Source: Lachnospiraceae bacterium
GTDB lineage: Bacteria > Bacillota > Clostridia > Lachnospirales > Lachnospiraceae
Direction of reading: 5' to 3'
NCBI GenBank assembly: GCA_910573755.1
Contig: CAJTBO010000002.1
Span: 186,001 to 250,000 of the forward strand
Length of the DNA stretch: 64,000 nucleotides
Shown here piece after piece: positions 47,912-55,965 of the stretch; positions within the stretch are counted from its first letter, which is position 1, and each line of letters begins with the position of its first letter. Under the pieces are notes generated by a model. The model was given only the letters and a program-made list of their open reading frames with translations. It made no database searches and had not been told where the DNA came from. The translations under genes were made by a program, and so were the position numbers.

Positions 47912-49108
47912 ATGAGTTTGGCAGAAAGCAATAAAGGACAAAAGGCATTGATCGCCATGAGCGGCGGGGTGGATTCTTCCGTGGCTGCAGCGCTGATGCA
48001 GGAGCAGGGATATGACTGTATCGGAGCGATGATGAAGCTGTATCAGGGAGAAGATATCGGGAATTTGGCGGCTGTTGCGGCGGAAGGAGACGGAAGCCGG
48101 ATAACGGAAGGTGCCGGAGCGGAAGGCACGGAGTACCGGCCGGACGGGGAGGCAGTGAAAACGGGAAAAACCTGCTGTGCTGCCGACGATGCGGAGGACG
48201 CAGCGCAGGTGGCAAGGAAGCTGGGCATGCCCTTTTATGTGTTCCGTTTTACGGAGGAATTCCGCTGCCGGGTGATGGAGCGGTTTGTGAACAGTTATCT
48301 GAGGGGGGAGACGCCCAATCCCTGTATCGACTGCAACCGCTATATGAAGTTTGAAAAACTGTATGAGAGGGCGCTTCTGCTGGGCTGTGAGAAAATTGTG
48401 ACAGGGCATTACGCAAGGATCAGCCGGAATGCGGAAAACGGCAGATGGCAGATGAGGAAGGCAACGGATCAGACGAAGGATCAGAGTTATGTGCTGTATT
48501 GTCTGACACAGGAGCAGCTATCCCATGTCTGTTTTCCGTTGGGGGAACTGACAAAGGACAGGGTGCGGGAACTGGCGCAGGAGTACGGTTTTTACAATGC
48601 CGGGAAGCAGGACAGTCAGGATATCTGTTTTGTGCCGGATGGGCACTATGAAAAGTTTATTGAAAAGTATACAGGAAAAACGGTGCCGGCGGGGAATTTT
48701 GTGACGCAAGACGGGGAGATCATAGGAAGGCATAAAGGCATCATTCATTATACGGTAGGGCAGCGCAGAGGGCTTGGCATTGCGGCGCCGTCCCCCTATT
48801 ATGTGAAGGAGATCAGGCCGGAAAGCAATGAGGTGGTACTGTGTTCCAATGAAGAACTGTTTCGGCATACGCTTTTTGCGGAGGATGTCAACTGGGTATC
48901 GATACCGGAACCCGCCGGGAGGATCCGGGTGGAGGCTAAGATCCGTTACCGCCATAAACCTGCCGCGGCTGTGGCGGAAATGACGGAAAACGGACTGCTG
49001 AAGGTTACCTTTGATGAGCCCCAGCGCGCCGTCACAAAGGGACAGTCGGTGGTGCTGTATGATGGAGATCTGGTACTGGGCGGCGGAAAGATCTGCGCCG
49101 CGGAATGA
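47912..49108 (+). CDS. mnmA: tRNA-uridine 2-sulfurtransferase MnmA with N-terminal insertion
   Basis: A 398-residue tRNA-modifying enzyme that puts the 2-thio group on the wobble uridine of Lys, Glu and Gln tRNAs using sulfur from the desulfurase two genes upstream. It has the PP-loop ALIAMSGGVDSSVAAALM (near 13-30), the first catalytic Cys in PNPCIDCNRYMKF (near 140) and the second in SQDICFVPDG (near 240), plus GQRRGLGIAAPSPYYV. Between the PP-loop helix (GAMMKLYQGED) and KTCCAADDAEDA lies an extra, low-complexity stretch of roughly 35-40 residues rich in Ala, Glu and Gly that family members usually lack. Confidence 0.95.
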   Translation: MSLAESNKGQKALIAMSGGVDSSVAAALMQEQGYDCIGAMMKLYQGEDIGNLAAVAAEGDGSRITEGAGAEGTEYRPDGEAVKTGKTCCAADDAEDAAQVARKLGMPFYVFRFTEEFRCRVMERFVNSYLRGETPNPCIDCNRYMKFEKLYERALLLGCEKIVTGHYARISRNAENGRWQMRKATDQTKDQSYVLYCLTQEQLSHVCFPLGELTKDRVRELAQEYGFYNAGKQDSQDICFVPDGHYEKFIEKYTGKTVPAGNFVTQDGEIIGRHKGIIHYTVGQRRGLGIAAPSPYYVKEIRPESNEVVLCSNEELFRHTLFAEDVNWVSIPEPAGRIRVEAKIRYRHKPAAAVAEMTENGLLKVTFDEPQRAVTKGQSVVLYDGDLVLGGGKICAAE

Positions 49109-49135
49109 CAGAAAGCGCATTTTCGGGATTTCGTT

Positions 49136-49549
49136 TCACGAATCCTGTTCCTTCAGCAGATCCGCCAGTGTAATATGTTCAAAATAATCCCGCACCAGCC
49201 GGTGGAGCCCTTTCCACATGTCGAGTGTCCTGCAGATTTCGGCTCTGGAACAGGGCACCGCGTCTTTTTCAAGGCAGCTTACCGGGGCGAGGGTTTCTTC
49301 TGTCAGCTCTAAAATACTTGCCACGGTGTATTCTTCGGGCGCTTTATTCAGGCGGTAGCCGCCGCCTTTGCCCCGCAGCCCGGTCAGTATCTTTCCTTTT
49401 ACCAGAAGCTTTAAAATACTTTCCAGATATTTTTCCGAAATTTCCTGTCTGGCGGCGATCTCCTTTAAGGGGACATAGCTGTCTGTTTTCTGCTCGGCAA
49501 GATCGATCATAACGCGCAGGGCATAGCGCCCTCTGGTGGATATCATCAT
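49136..49549 (-). CDS. Rrf2-family regulator, IscR-like
   Basis: A 137-residue regulator. The winged helix is ISTRGRYALRVMIDLAEQKT ... LKEIAARQEISEKYLESILK, LLVKGKILTGLRGKGGGYRL. Three cysteines (CLEKDAVPCSRAEIC, spacing x7 and x5, near residues 93, 101 and 107) sit where IscR holds a [2Fe-2S] cluster, though IscR spacing is x5 and x5. The ATG at 49549 is chosen over a longer upstream frame. It lies between the desulfurase operon and cysK, whose promoters share a dyad, so it is the likely repressor of both. Confidence 0.92.
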   Translation of the reverse strand: MMISTRGRYALRVMIDLAEQKTDSYVPLKEIAARQEISEKYLESILKLLVKGKILTGLRGKGGGYRLNKAPEEYTVASILELTEETLAPVSCLEKDAVPCSRAEICRTLDMWKGLHRLVRDYFEHITLADLLKEQDS

Positions 49550-49580
49550 GGTATTGTTCGCTCCGTATCTGTATATTGTA

Positions 49581-49694
49581 TATGTTGGCAGGAATAAGCC
49601 TGTTTGCAATGCGTGTGGGTGTTGGCTGGTATAGGCTCGTCTGCAAAGTATATGGGTATGGCTGGAATAAGCACGCTTGCAATGTATGCGGCTG
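49581..49694. repeat. Tandem 36-37-base repeats upstream of the Rrf2 gene
   Basis: Three units begin at about 49585, 49622 and 49658 (core TTGGCAGGAATAAGCC, TTGGCTGGTATAGGCTC, ATGGCTGGAATAAGCAC, each followed by a TTGCAATG or CTGCAAAG element), and a partial fourth is seen near 49690. They lie in the Rrf2 promoter region. Confidence 0.65.
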
Positions 49695-49794
49695 TTGATT
49701 TCCTATATTCCTATCATATTACATGGTAATTAAAAAAACAAGAGAGATAATGGGGTTTCCCAGTTGACGGCGATTCAAAATATTTGGAAATATA

Positions 49795-49849
49795 TTGACA
49801 AAATAAGGATATTTGTATATGATAAATAAAAACCTACTAAATAAGTAGG
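49795..49849 (+). promoter_or_regulatory. cysK promoter and Rrf2-type operator
   Basis: TTGACA (49795-49800), 17-base spacer, TATGAT (49818-49823). The dyad CCTACTAAATAAGTAGG (49833-49849) starts near the transcription start and is the clearest Rrf2-type palindrome in the window. Confidence 0.75.
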
Positions 49850-49906
49850 AAATAAAAGCTTGTAATAGAAAGTATTACAGAGGAAAGCAGAAAGAAGGAA
49901 TTTATC

Positions 49907-50836
49907 ATGGCGATTTATAAGAATGTAACGGAACTGGTCGGCAGGACGCCGCTGTTGGAGGCGGGAAATTTCGGAAAGAAATTTGCGCCGGATGCAACGA
50001 TCTTGGCAAAGCTGGAATATTTTAACCCGGCGGGCAGTGTAAAGGACAGGATCGCAAAAGCGATTATATTTGATGCGCTGGAAAAAGGAACGCTGACAAA
50101 GGACTCCGTGATCATCGAGCCCACCAGCGGCAATACAGGGATCGGGCTTTCCGCGATCGCGGCATCTTTAGGTATCCGCATTATTATTACAATGCCGGAG
50201 ACCATGAGCGTGGAGCGGCGGAATCTGATGAAGGCATACGGAGCGGAACTGGTGCTGACAGAGGGAGCGAAGGGCATGAAGGGCGCGATTGCCAAAGCGG
50301 AAGAACTGGCGGCGGAGATTCCGAACAGCCTGATCGCGGGTCAGTTTGTCAATCCGGTAAATCCGAAAGCCCACAGAGAGACAACGGGTCCGGAGATCTG
50401 GGAGGATACGGAAGGAAAAGTGGATATTTTTGTGGCAGGGGTAGGCACCGGCGGCACGGTCAGCGGCGTGGGAGAATATTTGAAAGAGAAAAATCCGGCG
50501 GTTAAAATTGTGGCGGTGGAGCCCGCGGATTCCCCTGTTTTGTCGGAGGGGAAAGCAGGCTCTCATAAGATACAGGGCATCGGAGCAGGCTTTGTACCGG
50601 ATACGCTGAATACAAAGATTTATGATGAGATCATAAAGGTGAAAAACGGGGATGCCTTCACGACGGGCAGGGCATTTGCGAGATCGGAAGGAATCCTGGT
50701 GGGTATTTCCTCCGGGGCTGCTCTCTGGGCGGCAGCCGAACTGGCGAAGAGGAAGGAAAATGCCGGGAAAGTCATCGTGGCGCTGCTGCCGGATACAGGG
50801 GATCGGTATCTGTCTACGGCAATGTTTGCGGACTGA
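49907..50836 (+). CDS. cysK: Cysteine synthase (O-acetylserine sulfhydrylase)
   Basis: A 309-residue PLP enzyme that joins sulfide to O-acetylserine. Family signatures: [10 protein letters not shown], the PLP lysine in [14 protein letters not shown] (near 45), [18 protein letters not shown] (substrate loop), [20 protein letters not shown] and [13 protein letters not shown]. Length is normal. AGAAGGAA precedes the ATG. It makes the cysteine used by the desulfurase upstream and carries the same operator, so supply and use of cysteine sulfur are probably controlled together. Confidence 0.96.
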   Translation: MAIYKNVTELVGRTPLLEAGNFGKKFAPDATILAKLEYFNPAGSVKDRIAKAIIFDALEKGTLTKDSVIIEPTSGNTGIGLSAIAASLGIRIIITMPETMSVERRNLMKAYGAELVLTEGAKGMKGAIAKAEELAAEIPNSLIAGQFVNPVNPKAHRETTGPEIWEDTEGKVDIFVAGVGTGGTVSGVGEYLKEKNPAVKIVAVEPADSPVLSEGKAGSHKIQGIGAGFVPDTLNTKIYDEIIKVKNGDAFTTGRAFARSEGILVGISSGAALWAAAELAKRKENAGKVIVALLPDTGDRYLSTAMFAD

Positions 50837-50880
50837 GCATAAAAGATTCGGCAGGCCGAAGGCGTCGGAGATAAGATCAG

Positions 50881-50924
50881 AGGCGATCGTGCATTTTAGT
50901 ACAAAGTGCAGGATCGCCTTTTTT
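50881..50924 (+). terminator. Terminator after cysK
   Basis: AGGCGATCGTGCA (50881-50893) pairs with TGCAGGATCGCCT (50907-50919) with one G-G mismatch, then TTTTT. Confidence 0.85.
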
Positions 50925-51033
50925 AGCGGTAAGTCAAGGTTAATGGTTCCGGCAGACGCAGAAACCGCTTTGATGATGTGGCTGATCTGACTTTTTCTTC
51001 TTTACGGAGGTGTATGCAGAAGGTATAATGTAG

Positions 51034-51261
51034 CTATCCGGAGATTTTGCACTGGATGATGAACGGCTGAAACAGGGGAAAACAGCTTTTGGCAAAGACT
51101 ATTTCAGGGAATTGCTGGAGCGGATCCGTTCTATCCGTGCAAGCGAGAGACGAATCTGGCAGCAGATTACGGATAGTTTTAACAGAACACAGATCATACA
51201 TTCCGTTTTTGACAAAATGGTGAAAGAAGTGCTCGTGAAAGGGAACAAAATATCCCGATAA
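51034..51261 (+). pseudogene. RhuM-family protein fragment
   Basis: A frame without a proper start reads LSGDFALDDERLKQGKTAFG, KDYFRELLERIRSIRASERR and IWQQITDSF before turning into unrelated sequence. The block DERL..... DYF.ELL.RIR.IRASE...WQ...D is the conserved centre of RhuM (virulence protein) family members, which are about 330 residues long. Only about 50 matching residues remain; both ends are lost, and the tail to the stop at 51259-51261 looks like spliced-in sequence. It is dead, and marks a former accessory gene between cysK and the next gene. Confidence 0.6.
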
Positions 51262-51300
51262 AGATAAATAGGAAAATCTGAAAGAGAGAAGGAGGATATC

Positions 51301-51663
51301 ATGAGTGACGTGAATTACGAAGAAATCAGAAAAATGACCAAAGAGCAGGAAAAGAGGCTTCGTTTTGATCATTTTTCCAACAGGGACGCATGGGAGCTGG
51401 GAAGATTTATCACTGAGAAAATATATGCGGAAAACAGGGAGCTTGCGGTCGCGATCCGCAGATTGAACGGCACGATCATATACCAGCATCTGACAGAGGG
51501 AACGAATCATATTAATCAGAACTGGATGGAGAGGAAATTCAATACCGTGTCATATTTTGAGCGCTGCTCGCTGGGCGTCTGGGCAGCGGGAGACGGTTCG
51601 GGAGATCCGGCGAACCGTGATGGCGGCAAAATCTTTGATGTATGGCCCTGTATTGTCTGCTAA
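51301..51663 (+). CDS. UPF0303/heme-degrading-domain-like protein, C-terminally truncated
   Basis: A 120-residue protein. Residues 10-90 match the UPF0303 family: LRFDHFSNRDAWELGRFITE, LAVAIRRLNGTIIYQHLTEG, TNHINQNWMERKFNTVSYFE. Family members have about 160 residues and continue with a Gly-rich GGAFPI block, which is missing; instead, the last 25 residues (GDGSGDPANRDGGKIFDVWP) are unrelated. GGAGG precedes the ATG, so it may be translated, but a deletion or frameshift near 51590 has removed the family C-terminus. Confidence 0.65.
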   Translation: MSDVNYEEIRKMTKEQEKRLRFDHFSNRDAWELGRFITEKIYAENRELAVAIRRLNGTIIYQHLTEGTNHINQNWMERKFNTVSYFERCSLGVWAAGDGSGDPANRDGGKIFDVWPCIVC

Positions 51664-51749
51664 GATGATATTGATAAAGCGGGAGCGTTGCAGGGAAGAG
51701 GGAAGATTATGACAGATGTGTCAGGAAGAACGGGTGGAGACATCAGGCG

Positions 51750-52778
51750 ATGAACGGAAAAATGTTGCGTAGAGTATCGGGCGTTGTATTGATCGGACTG
51801 ATCTGTTTTGGTATATGGAGCTATAACCGGAATCTGCAGGAGAGATCCTGCACAAGAGAACTGTTTGCCATGGATACCGTTATGAGTTTTACAGCCTATG
51901 GTAAAAACTGTGAAGAGGCTGTGGATGCGGCGGTACAGGAAGTGCAGCGGTTGGATGCGCTGCTCTCCACAGAGAACGCTTCCGGCGAGATATCCGGACT
52001 GAACCGGTCGGGGAGCGGAATGATGTCGGAAGATACAGCAGAACTTTTCAGGAGAGGCATGGATATCTATGAGAAAACAGGGGGACTGTTTGATCTTACG
52101 ATCTATCCGCTGATGGAACTCTGGGGGTTTCCCTCAAAGGAATATCATGTACCGACAAAGGAAGAGCTGGAAGGGATCCTGCCGCTGGTGGATGCATCGA
52201 AGATTTCATTCACAGGGGATGAGGTGTATCTGGGAGAAGGGCAGCAGGTCGATTTCGGCGGAATAGCTAAAGGCTATACTTCAGGCAGGGTGATGGAGAT
52301 TTATCAGGAGTATGGCATCACTTCCGGTATGGTATCGCTTGGTGGAAATGTACAGGTATTCCATAAAAAGCCGGACGGTTCTTTGTGGCGTGTCGGCATC
52401 CGCGATCCGGAGGGAGGAGCGGGGGATCTGGCGGCTGTTCTGGAGGCGGAGGACTGCGCGGTGGTCACTTCCGGCGGCTACGAGAGATATTTTGAGGAAG
52501 ACGGGAATATTTATATTCACATTTTAGATCCAAAGACGGGGTATCCGGCTGCGGGGGATCTGGCATCTGTTACAGTGGCCTCTGAGGATGGAACGCTGGC
52601 GGATGCCCTGTCCACATCGCTTTATATCATGGGAATGGAAAATGCGGTTTCCTATTGGAAGACATACAGGGATGACTTTGAAATGATACTGATCACGAGG
52701 GAAGGGGTAATTTATGCGACGGAAGGGGTCAGCGGGCAGCTGCAGTCCCGGAGGGATATTCAGGTGATAACAGGATAA
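51750..52778 (+). CDS. apbE: FAD:protein FMN transferase (ApbE)
   Basis: A 342-residue membrane-anchored flavin transferase that links FMN to Thr/Ser of target proteins such as RnfG/RnfD or NqrB-type subunits. The N-terminus is a membrane anchor (VSGVVLIGLICFGIW). The ApbE domain has FAMDTVMSFTAYG, VDFGGIAKGYTSGRVMEIYQ, GMVSLGGNVQVFHKKP, VVTSGGYERYFEEDG and HILDPKTGYPAAGDLASVTV, all expected motifs including the metal-binding Asp and Ser/Thr near the end. No Rnf genes are in the window. ATG 51750 behind GGTGGAG is used. Confidence 0.94.
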   Translation: MNGKMLRRVSGVVLIGLICFGIWSYNRNLQERSCTRELFAMDTVMSFTAYGKNCEEAVDAAVQEVQRLDALLSTENASGEISGLNRSGSGMMSEDTAELFRRGMDIYEKTGGLFDLTIYPLMELWGFPSKEYHVPTKEELEGILPLVDASKISFTGDEVYLGEGQQVDFGGIAKGYTSGRVMEIYQEYGITSGMVSLGGNVQVFHKKPDGSLWRVGIRDPEGGAGDLAAVLEAEDCAVVTSGGYERYFEEDGNIYIHILDPKTGYPAAGDLASVTVASEDGTLADALSTSLYIMGMENAVSYWKTYRDDFEMILITREGVIYATEGVSGQLQSRRDIQVITG

Positions 52779-52840
52779 ATAAAAGAATGTGAAAGCGGCA
52801 GGAGGATAAAGGGTATAATATTGGAAAAGTTGTGAATTGT

Positions 52841-52900
52841 CAATAGTTTTTGCGATGCAGTACAAAAACTATTGATAATTTTTGTTTTTTTGCATATAAT
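52841..52900 (+). promoter_or_regulatory. Promoter with upstream inverted repeat for the DUF4143 ATPase gene
   Basis: TTGATA (52872-52877), 17-base spacer and TATAAT (52895-52900) is near consensus. A perfect 12-bp dyad (TCAATAGTTTTT at 52841-52852, inverse at 52864-52875) runs into the -35 box. Confidence 0.75.
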
Positions 52901-52938
52901 GTATGAGAAGATATATTGTTCCTGAGGGGGAGATCATA

Positions 52939-54150
52939 ATGGAAGTGGTGCGGCAGGAATATTTTCGGCAATTACTGGGCTGGAAAGATAAAAAAATAAT
53001 AAAGGTCATCACCGGTATCCGACGGTGCGGAAAGTCCACTTTATTAAAAATGTTCCGGGAATATCTGCTGGAAGAGGGGACGGACGAGAGGCAGATCATC
53101 AGCATTAATTTTGAGGAGTATGAGTATGAGGAACTCTGGGTGCCAAAAGCTTTGTACCGGTATATCAAAGAACGTATACTGCCTGAAAAGATGACCTATC
53201 TTATTCTGGACGAGGTGCAGAATGTCAGGGATTTTCAGAGAGTCATAGACAGTTTCTTTGTGAAGGAGAATGTGGATATTTATATAACAGGTTCCAATTC
53301 TTATATGTTGTCGGGCGAGCTTGCCACACTGCTGACAGGAAGGTATGTGCAGATCGAGATGCTTCCGTTTTCCTTTGCGGAGTTTGTGCAGATAGACGGG
53401 ATGGAGGAAGGGGCGGAGAGAGCCTATCAGAAATATATCGAGACAGGTTCATTTCCTTTTATATCAACACTCGGCGGGGATCAGAAGCAGGTACGGGAAT
53501 ATCTGCGGGGCATCTATGAGACTATTGTGTTGAAAGACGTGGTTGGCAGGAAAAAGATCACGGATGTGATGATGCTGGAAAGTGTGGTGCGGTTTATCGC
53601 GGACAACATCGGCAGCCCGCTCTCCACAAAGAAGATCAGTGATACGATGACGTCAGGCGGCAGAAGTATCAATGTGAGAACGGTGGAATCCTATCTGACC
53701 GCGTTTATGGAGTCCTATATTGTATATCAGGCGAAGAGGTATGAAGTAAAAGGAAAGCAGTACCTGAAAACGCTGGAGAAATATTATATGGTGGATATCG
53801 GGCTTCGCAATACCATGCTGGGAAACACGGGGCAGGCGGATACAGGGCATATTCTGGAAAATGTGATCTATCTGGAGCTGATCCGCCGCGGATACAGGGT
53901 ATATGTGGGCAAAGTGGATAACCTGGAAGTGGATTTTGTGGCGATGGACGAGAGCGGATTAAGATATATTCAGGCGGCGGCAACGGTGCGGGAGATCGGC
54001 ACATTGGAGAGGGAGTTGAAACCTTTGCAGAAAATAGCGGACAATTATCCGAAGTGTATTATGACACTGGATATAGATCCGCCCGCCGACTATGAAGGCA
54101 TACGGCGGTTTAACGCGTTGGACTATCTGCTTGGGAAAATAGATTTTTAA
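52939..54150 (+). CDS. AAA-family ATPase with DUF4143 domain
   Basis: A 403-residue ATPase of the AAA_14/DUF4143 group. Walker A GIRRCGKSTLL (near residue 24), Walker B TYLILDEVQNV (near 90), sensor ITGSNSYMLSGELATLLTGR, and the C-terminal DUF4143 domain (about 195-370) with VVGRKKITDVMMLESVVRFI, ENVIYLELIRRGYRVYVGK and EVDFVA, the last being a PD-(D/E)XK-like element. Function of this widespread family is not well established; it is often in accessory regions. ATG 52939 has GGGGGAG ahead; an earlier ATG at 52903 lacks one. Confidence 0.9.
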   Translation: MEVVRQEYFRQLLGWKDKKIIKVITGIRRCGKSTLLKMFREYLLEEGTDERQIISINFEEYEYEELWVPKALYRYIKERILPEKMTYLILDEVQNVRDFQRVIDSFFVKENVDIYITGSNSYMLSGELATLLTGRYVQIEMLPFSFAEFVQIDGMEEGAERAYQKYIETGSFPFISTLGGDQKQVREYLRGIYETIVLKDVVGRKKITDVMMLESVVRFIADNIGSPLSTKKISDTMTSGGRSINVRTVESYLTAFMESYIVYQAKRYEVKGKQYLKTLEKYYMVDIGLRNTMLGNTGQADTGHILENVIYLELIRRGYRVYVGKVDNLEVDFVAMDESGLRYIQAAATVREIGTLERELKPLQKIADNYPKCIMTLDIDPPADYEGIRRFNALDYLLGKIDF

Positions 54151-54162
54151 CGCCTGTTTTTC

Positions 54163-54192
54163 TTGACAAAGCCCCCCGGAAGAACCTACAAT
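54163..54192 (+). promoter_or_regulatory. Promoter of trpB2
   Basis: TTGACA (54163-54168), 18-base spacer, TACAAT (54187-54192). Leader of about 95 bases; no riboswitch or Trp-codon leader peptide seen. Confidence 0.7.
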
Positions 54193-54294
54193 GTAAAACG
54201 ATGTTGAATACAAAGAGGAGCACAACGGACATATACAAAGACAGGCGGATAACGGTGGTATCCGGTGAAAAAGTGTGCAAAAAAGGAGAACAAT

Positions 54295-55671
54295 ATGGCA
54301 AACGAGAAAATTCCCTATAAAATTTATCTGTCGGAGGAGGAGATGCCGAGAGACTGGTACAATGTGCGGGCGGATATGAAGACAAAACCGGCGCCGCTTT
54401 TGAATCCGGCGACGAAGGAGCCCATGAGTTTCGAGGATCTTCGTCCTGTTTTCTGCGATGAGCTGGTGAAGCAGGAGTTGGACGATACGACGAAGTATAT
54501 TCCGATACCGCAGGAAATCAGGGACTTTTACAAAATGTACCGCCCCTCACCGCTGGTGCGGGCTTACTGTCTGGAAGAAAAGCTGCAGACACCGGCAAAG
54601 ATCTATTATAAATTCGAGGGAAATAATACTTCCGGCTCCCATAAATTAAATAGCGCCATCGCGCAGGCGTACTATGCAAAAAAACAGGGCTTAAAGGGCG
54701 TGACCACCGAGACCGGCGCGGGACAGTGGGGAACGGCGCTCTCCATGGCGTGCGCTTATCTGGATCTGGACTGTAAGGTATATATGGTGAAGGTGAGTTA
54801 TGAGCAGAAACCTTTCCGGCGCGAAGTGATGCGTACTTACGGCGCATCCGTCACCCCGTCCCCGTCCATGGATACGGAGATCGGAAAGAAGATTCTCGCC
54901 GAGCATCCGGGCACGACCGGCTCTCTGGGCTGCGCGATCTCCGAGGCGGTGGAAGTGGCGACAGGCACACCGGGCTACCGGTATGTGCTGGGCAGTGTGC
55001 TGAATCAGGTGCTTCTGCATCAGTCCGTGATCGGACTGGAGGCAAAAGCGGCTATGGATAAATACGGGATTGTGCCGGATGTGATCATCGGCTGTGCGGG
55101 CGGCGGCAGCAATCTGGGCGGCCTGATCTCTCCGTTTATGGGTGAGAAATTACGGGGGGAGAAGGACTACCGCTTTATCGCCGTGGAACCGGCTTCCTGC
55201 CCAAGCTTTACGAGAGGGCGTTTCGCGTATGATTTCTGTGATACGGGAATGGTATGTCCGCTGGCGAAGATGTACACATTGGGCAGCGGCTTTATTCCTT
55301 CCGCCAACCATGCAGGCGGACTGCGGTATCACGGTATGAGCAGCACCCTGTCCCAGCTCTACCATGACGGTTATATGGAGACTGTCTCCGTGGAGCAGAC
55401 CCGCGTTTTCGAGGCGGCGGAACAGTTCGCGAGAGTGGAAGGCATCCTTCCCGCACCGGAGAGCAGCCATGCGATCCGTGTGGCGATCGACGAAGCGATG
55501 AAGTGCAAGGAGACCGGAGAAGAAAAGACGATCCTCTTTGGGCTTACCGGCACGGGATACTTTGATATGGTGGCTTATGAGAAGTTCCACAACGGTGAGA
55601 TGATGGACTATATTCCCACCGATGCGGAACTGGAAGAGAGTTTTGCGAAGCTGCCGAAGGTAGAAGGGTAA
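54295..55671 (+). CDS. Tryptophan synthase beta-like protein, TrpB2 type
   Basis: A 458-residue PLP enzyme. Length and sequence (YRPSPLVRAYCLEE, YYKFEGNNTSGSHKLNSAIA with the PLP lysine near residue 111, TTETGAGQWGTALSMACAYL, IGCAGGGSNLGGLISPFMGE, AGGLRYHGMSSTLSQLYHDG) place it in the TrpB2 group, not the TrpB1 that pairs with TrpA. Its roles include tryptophan salvage from indole and serine. There is no trpA beside it. AAAGGAG precedes ATG 54295. A strong terminator follows. Confidence 0.92.
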   Translation: MANEKIPYKIYLSEEEMPRDWYNVRADMKTKPAPLLNPATKEPMSFEDLRPVFCDELVKQELDDTTKYIPIPQEIRDFYKMYRPSPLVRAYCLEEKLQTPAKIYYKFEGNNTSGSHKLNSAIAQAYYAKKQGLKGVTTETGAGQWGTALSMACAYLDLDCKVYMVKVSYEQKPFRREVMRTYGASVTPSPSMDTEIGKKILAEHPGTTGSLGCAISEAVEVATGTPGYRYVLGSVLNQVLLHQSVIGLEAKAAMDKYGIVPDVIIGCAGGGSNLGGLISPFMGEKLRGEKDYRFIAVEPASCPSFTRGRFAYDFCDTGMVCPLAKMYTLGSGFIPSANHAGGLRYHGMSSTLSQLYHDGYMETVSVEQTRVFEAAEQFARVEGILPAPESSHAIRVAIDEAMKCKETGEEKTILFGLTGTGYFDMVAYEKFHNGEMMDYIPTDAELEESFAKLPKVEG

Positions 55672-55711
55672 ACAAGTAAAGACGGGATGCTGAATAGAGG
55701 AAGCTGAAAAT

Positions 55712-55765
55712 AAAGGCTTTTCGAGGGATATGTCCATTTGGGGACTTCCTCGGGAAGCCTTTTTA
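55712..55765 (+). terminator. Terminator after trpB2
   Basis: AAAGGCTTTTCGAGG (55712-55726) pairs with CCTCGGGAAGCCTTT with two wobble pairs, followed by a T-run. Confidence 0.85.
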
Positions 55766-55830
55766 GTTGCTTTTATATGCTGTACGGAGTCAGTTGGATT
55801 TATTGCTTCATTCGATAAATCAAATGAACC

Positions 55831-55871
55831 TGGTCCTACAGTTGCCGTGGTCACCTTTGTAAGTAGGACCA
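55831..55871. repeat. Inverted repeat upstream of the tyrosine recombinase
   Basis: TGGTCCTAC (55831-55839) and GTAGGACCA (55863-55871), perfect 9-bp arms 23 bases apart. Could be an RNA hairpin or a recombination/binding site. Confidence 0.6.
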
Positions 55872-55924
55872 TGATGCAGGTGCAAATATTTTTTCCTGCT
55901 TTATTTTTGTGGACAATAGATATA

Positions 55925-55963
55925 CAGGCACTCATAATGAGTAAAAAACAAAAGGAGTGCCTG
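55925..55963 (+). promoter_or_regulatory. Stem that buries the recombinase ribosome binding site
   Basis: CAGGCACTC (55925-55933) pairs perfectly with GAGTGCCTG (55955-55963). The right arm begins within the Shine-Dalgarno AAGGAG (55952-55957) and ends 2 bases before the ATG, so folding should limit translation. Confidence 0.7.
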
Positions 55964-55965
55964 CA

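Noticed and set aside
49344-49682. 112-codon minus-strand frame made of 12-residue repeats
   Set aside because: It only reflects the 36-base DNA repeats, runs into the Rrf2 gene in another frame and has no ribosome binding site.
49581-49694. CRISPR-like array
   Set aside because: Units are contiguous at 36-37 bases with no unique spacers between identical repeats, and no cas genes are present.
55150-55935. 261-codon frame opposite trpB2
   Set aside because: It is antisense to a strongly conserved enzyme gene and shows no family features; a shadow frame.
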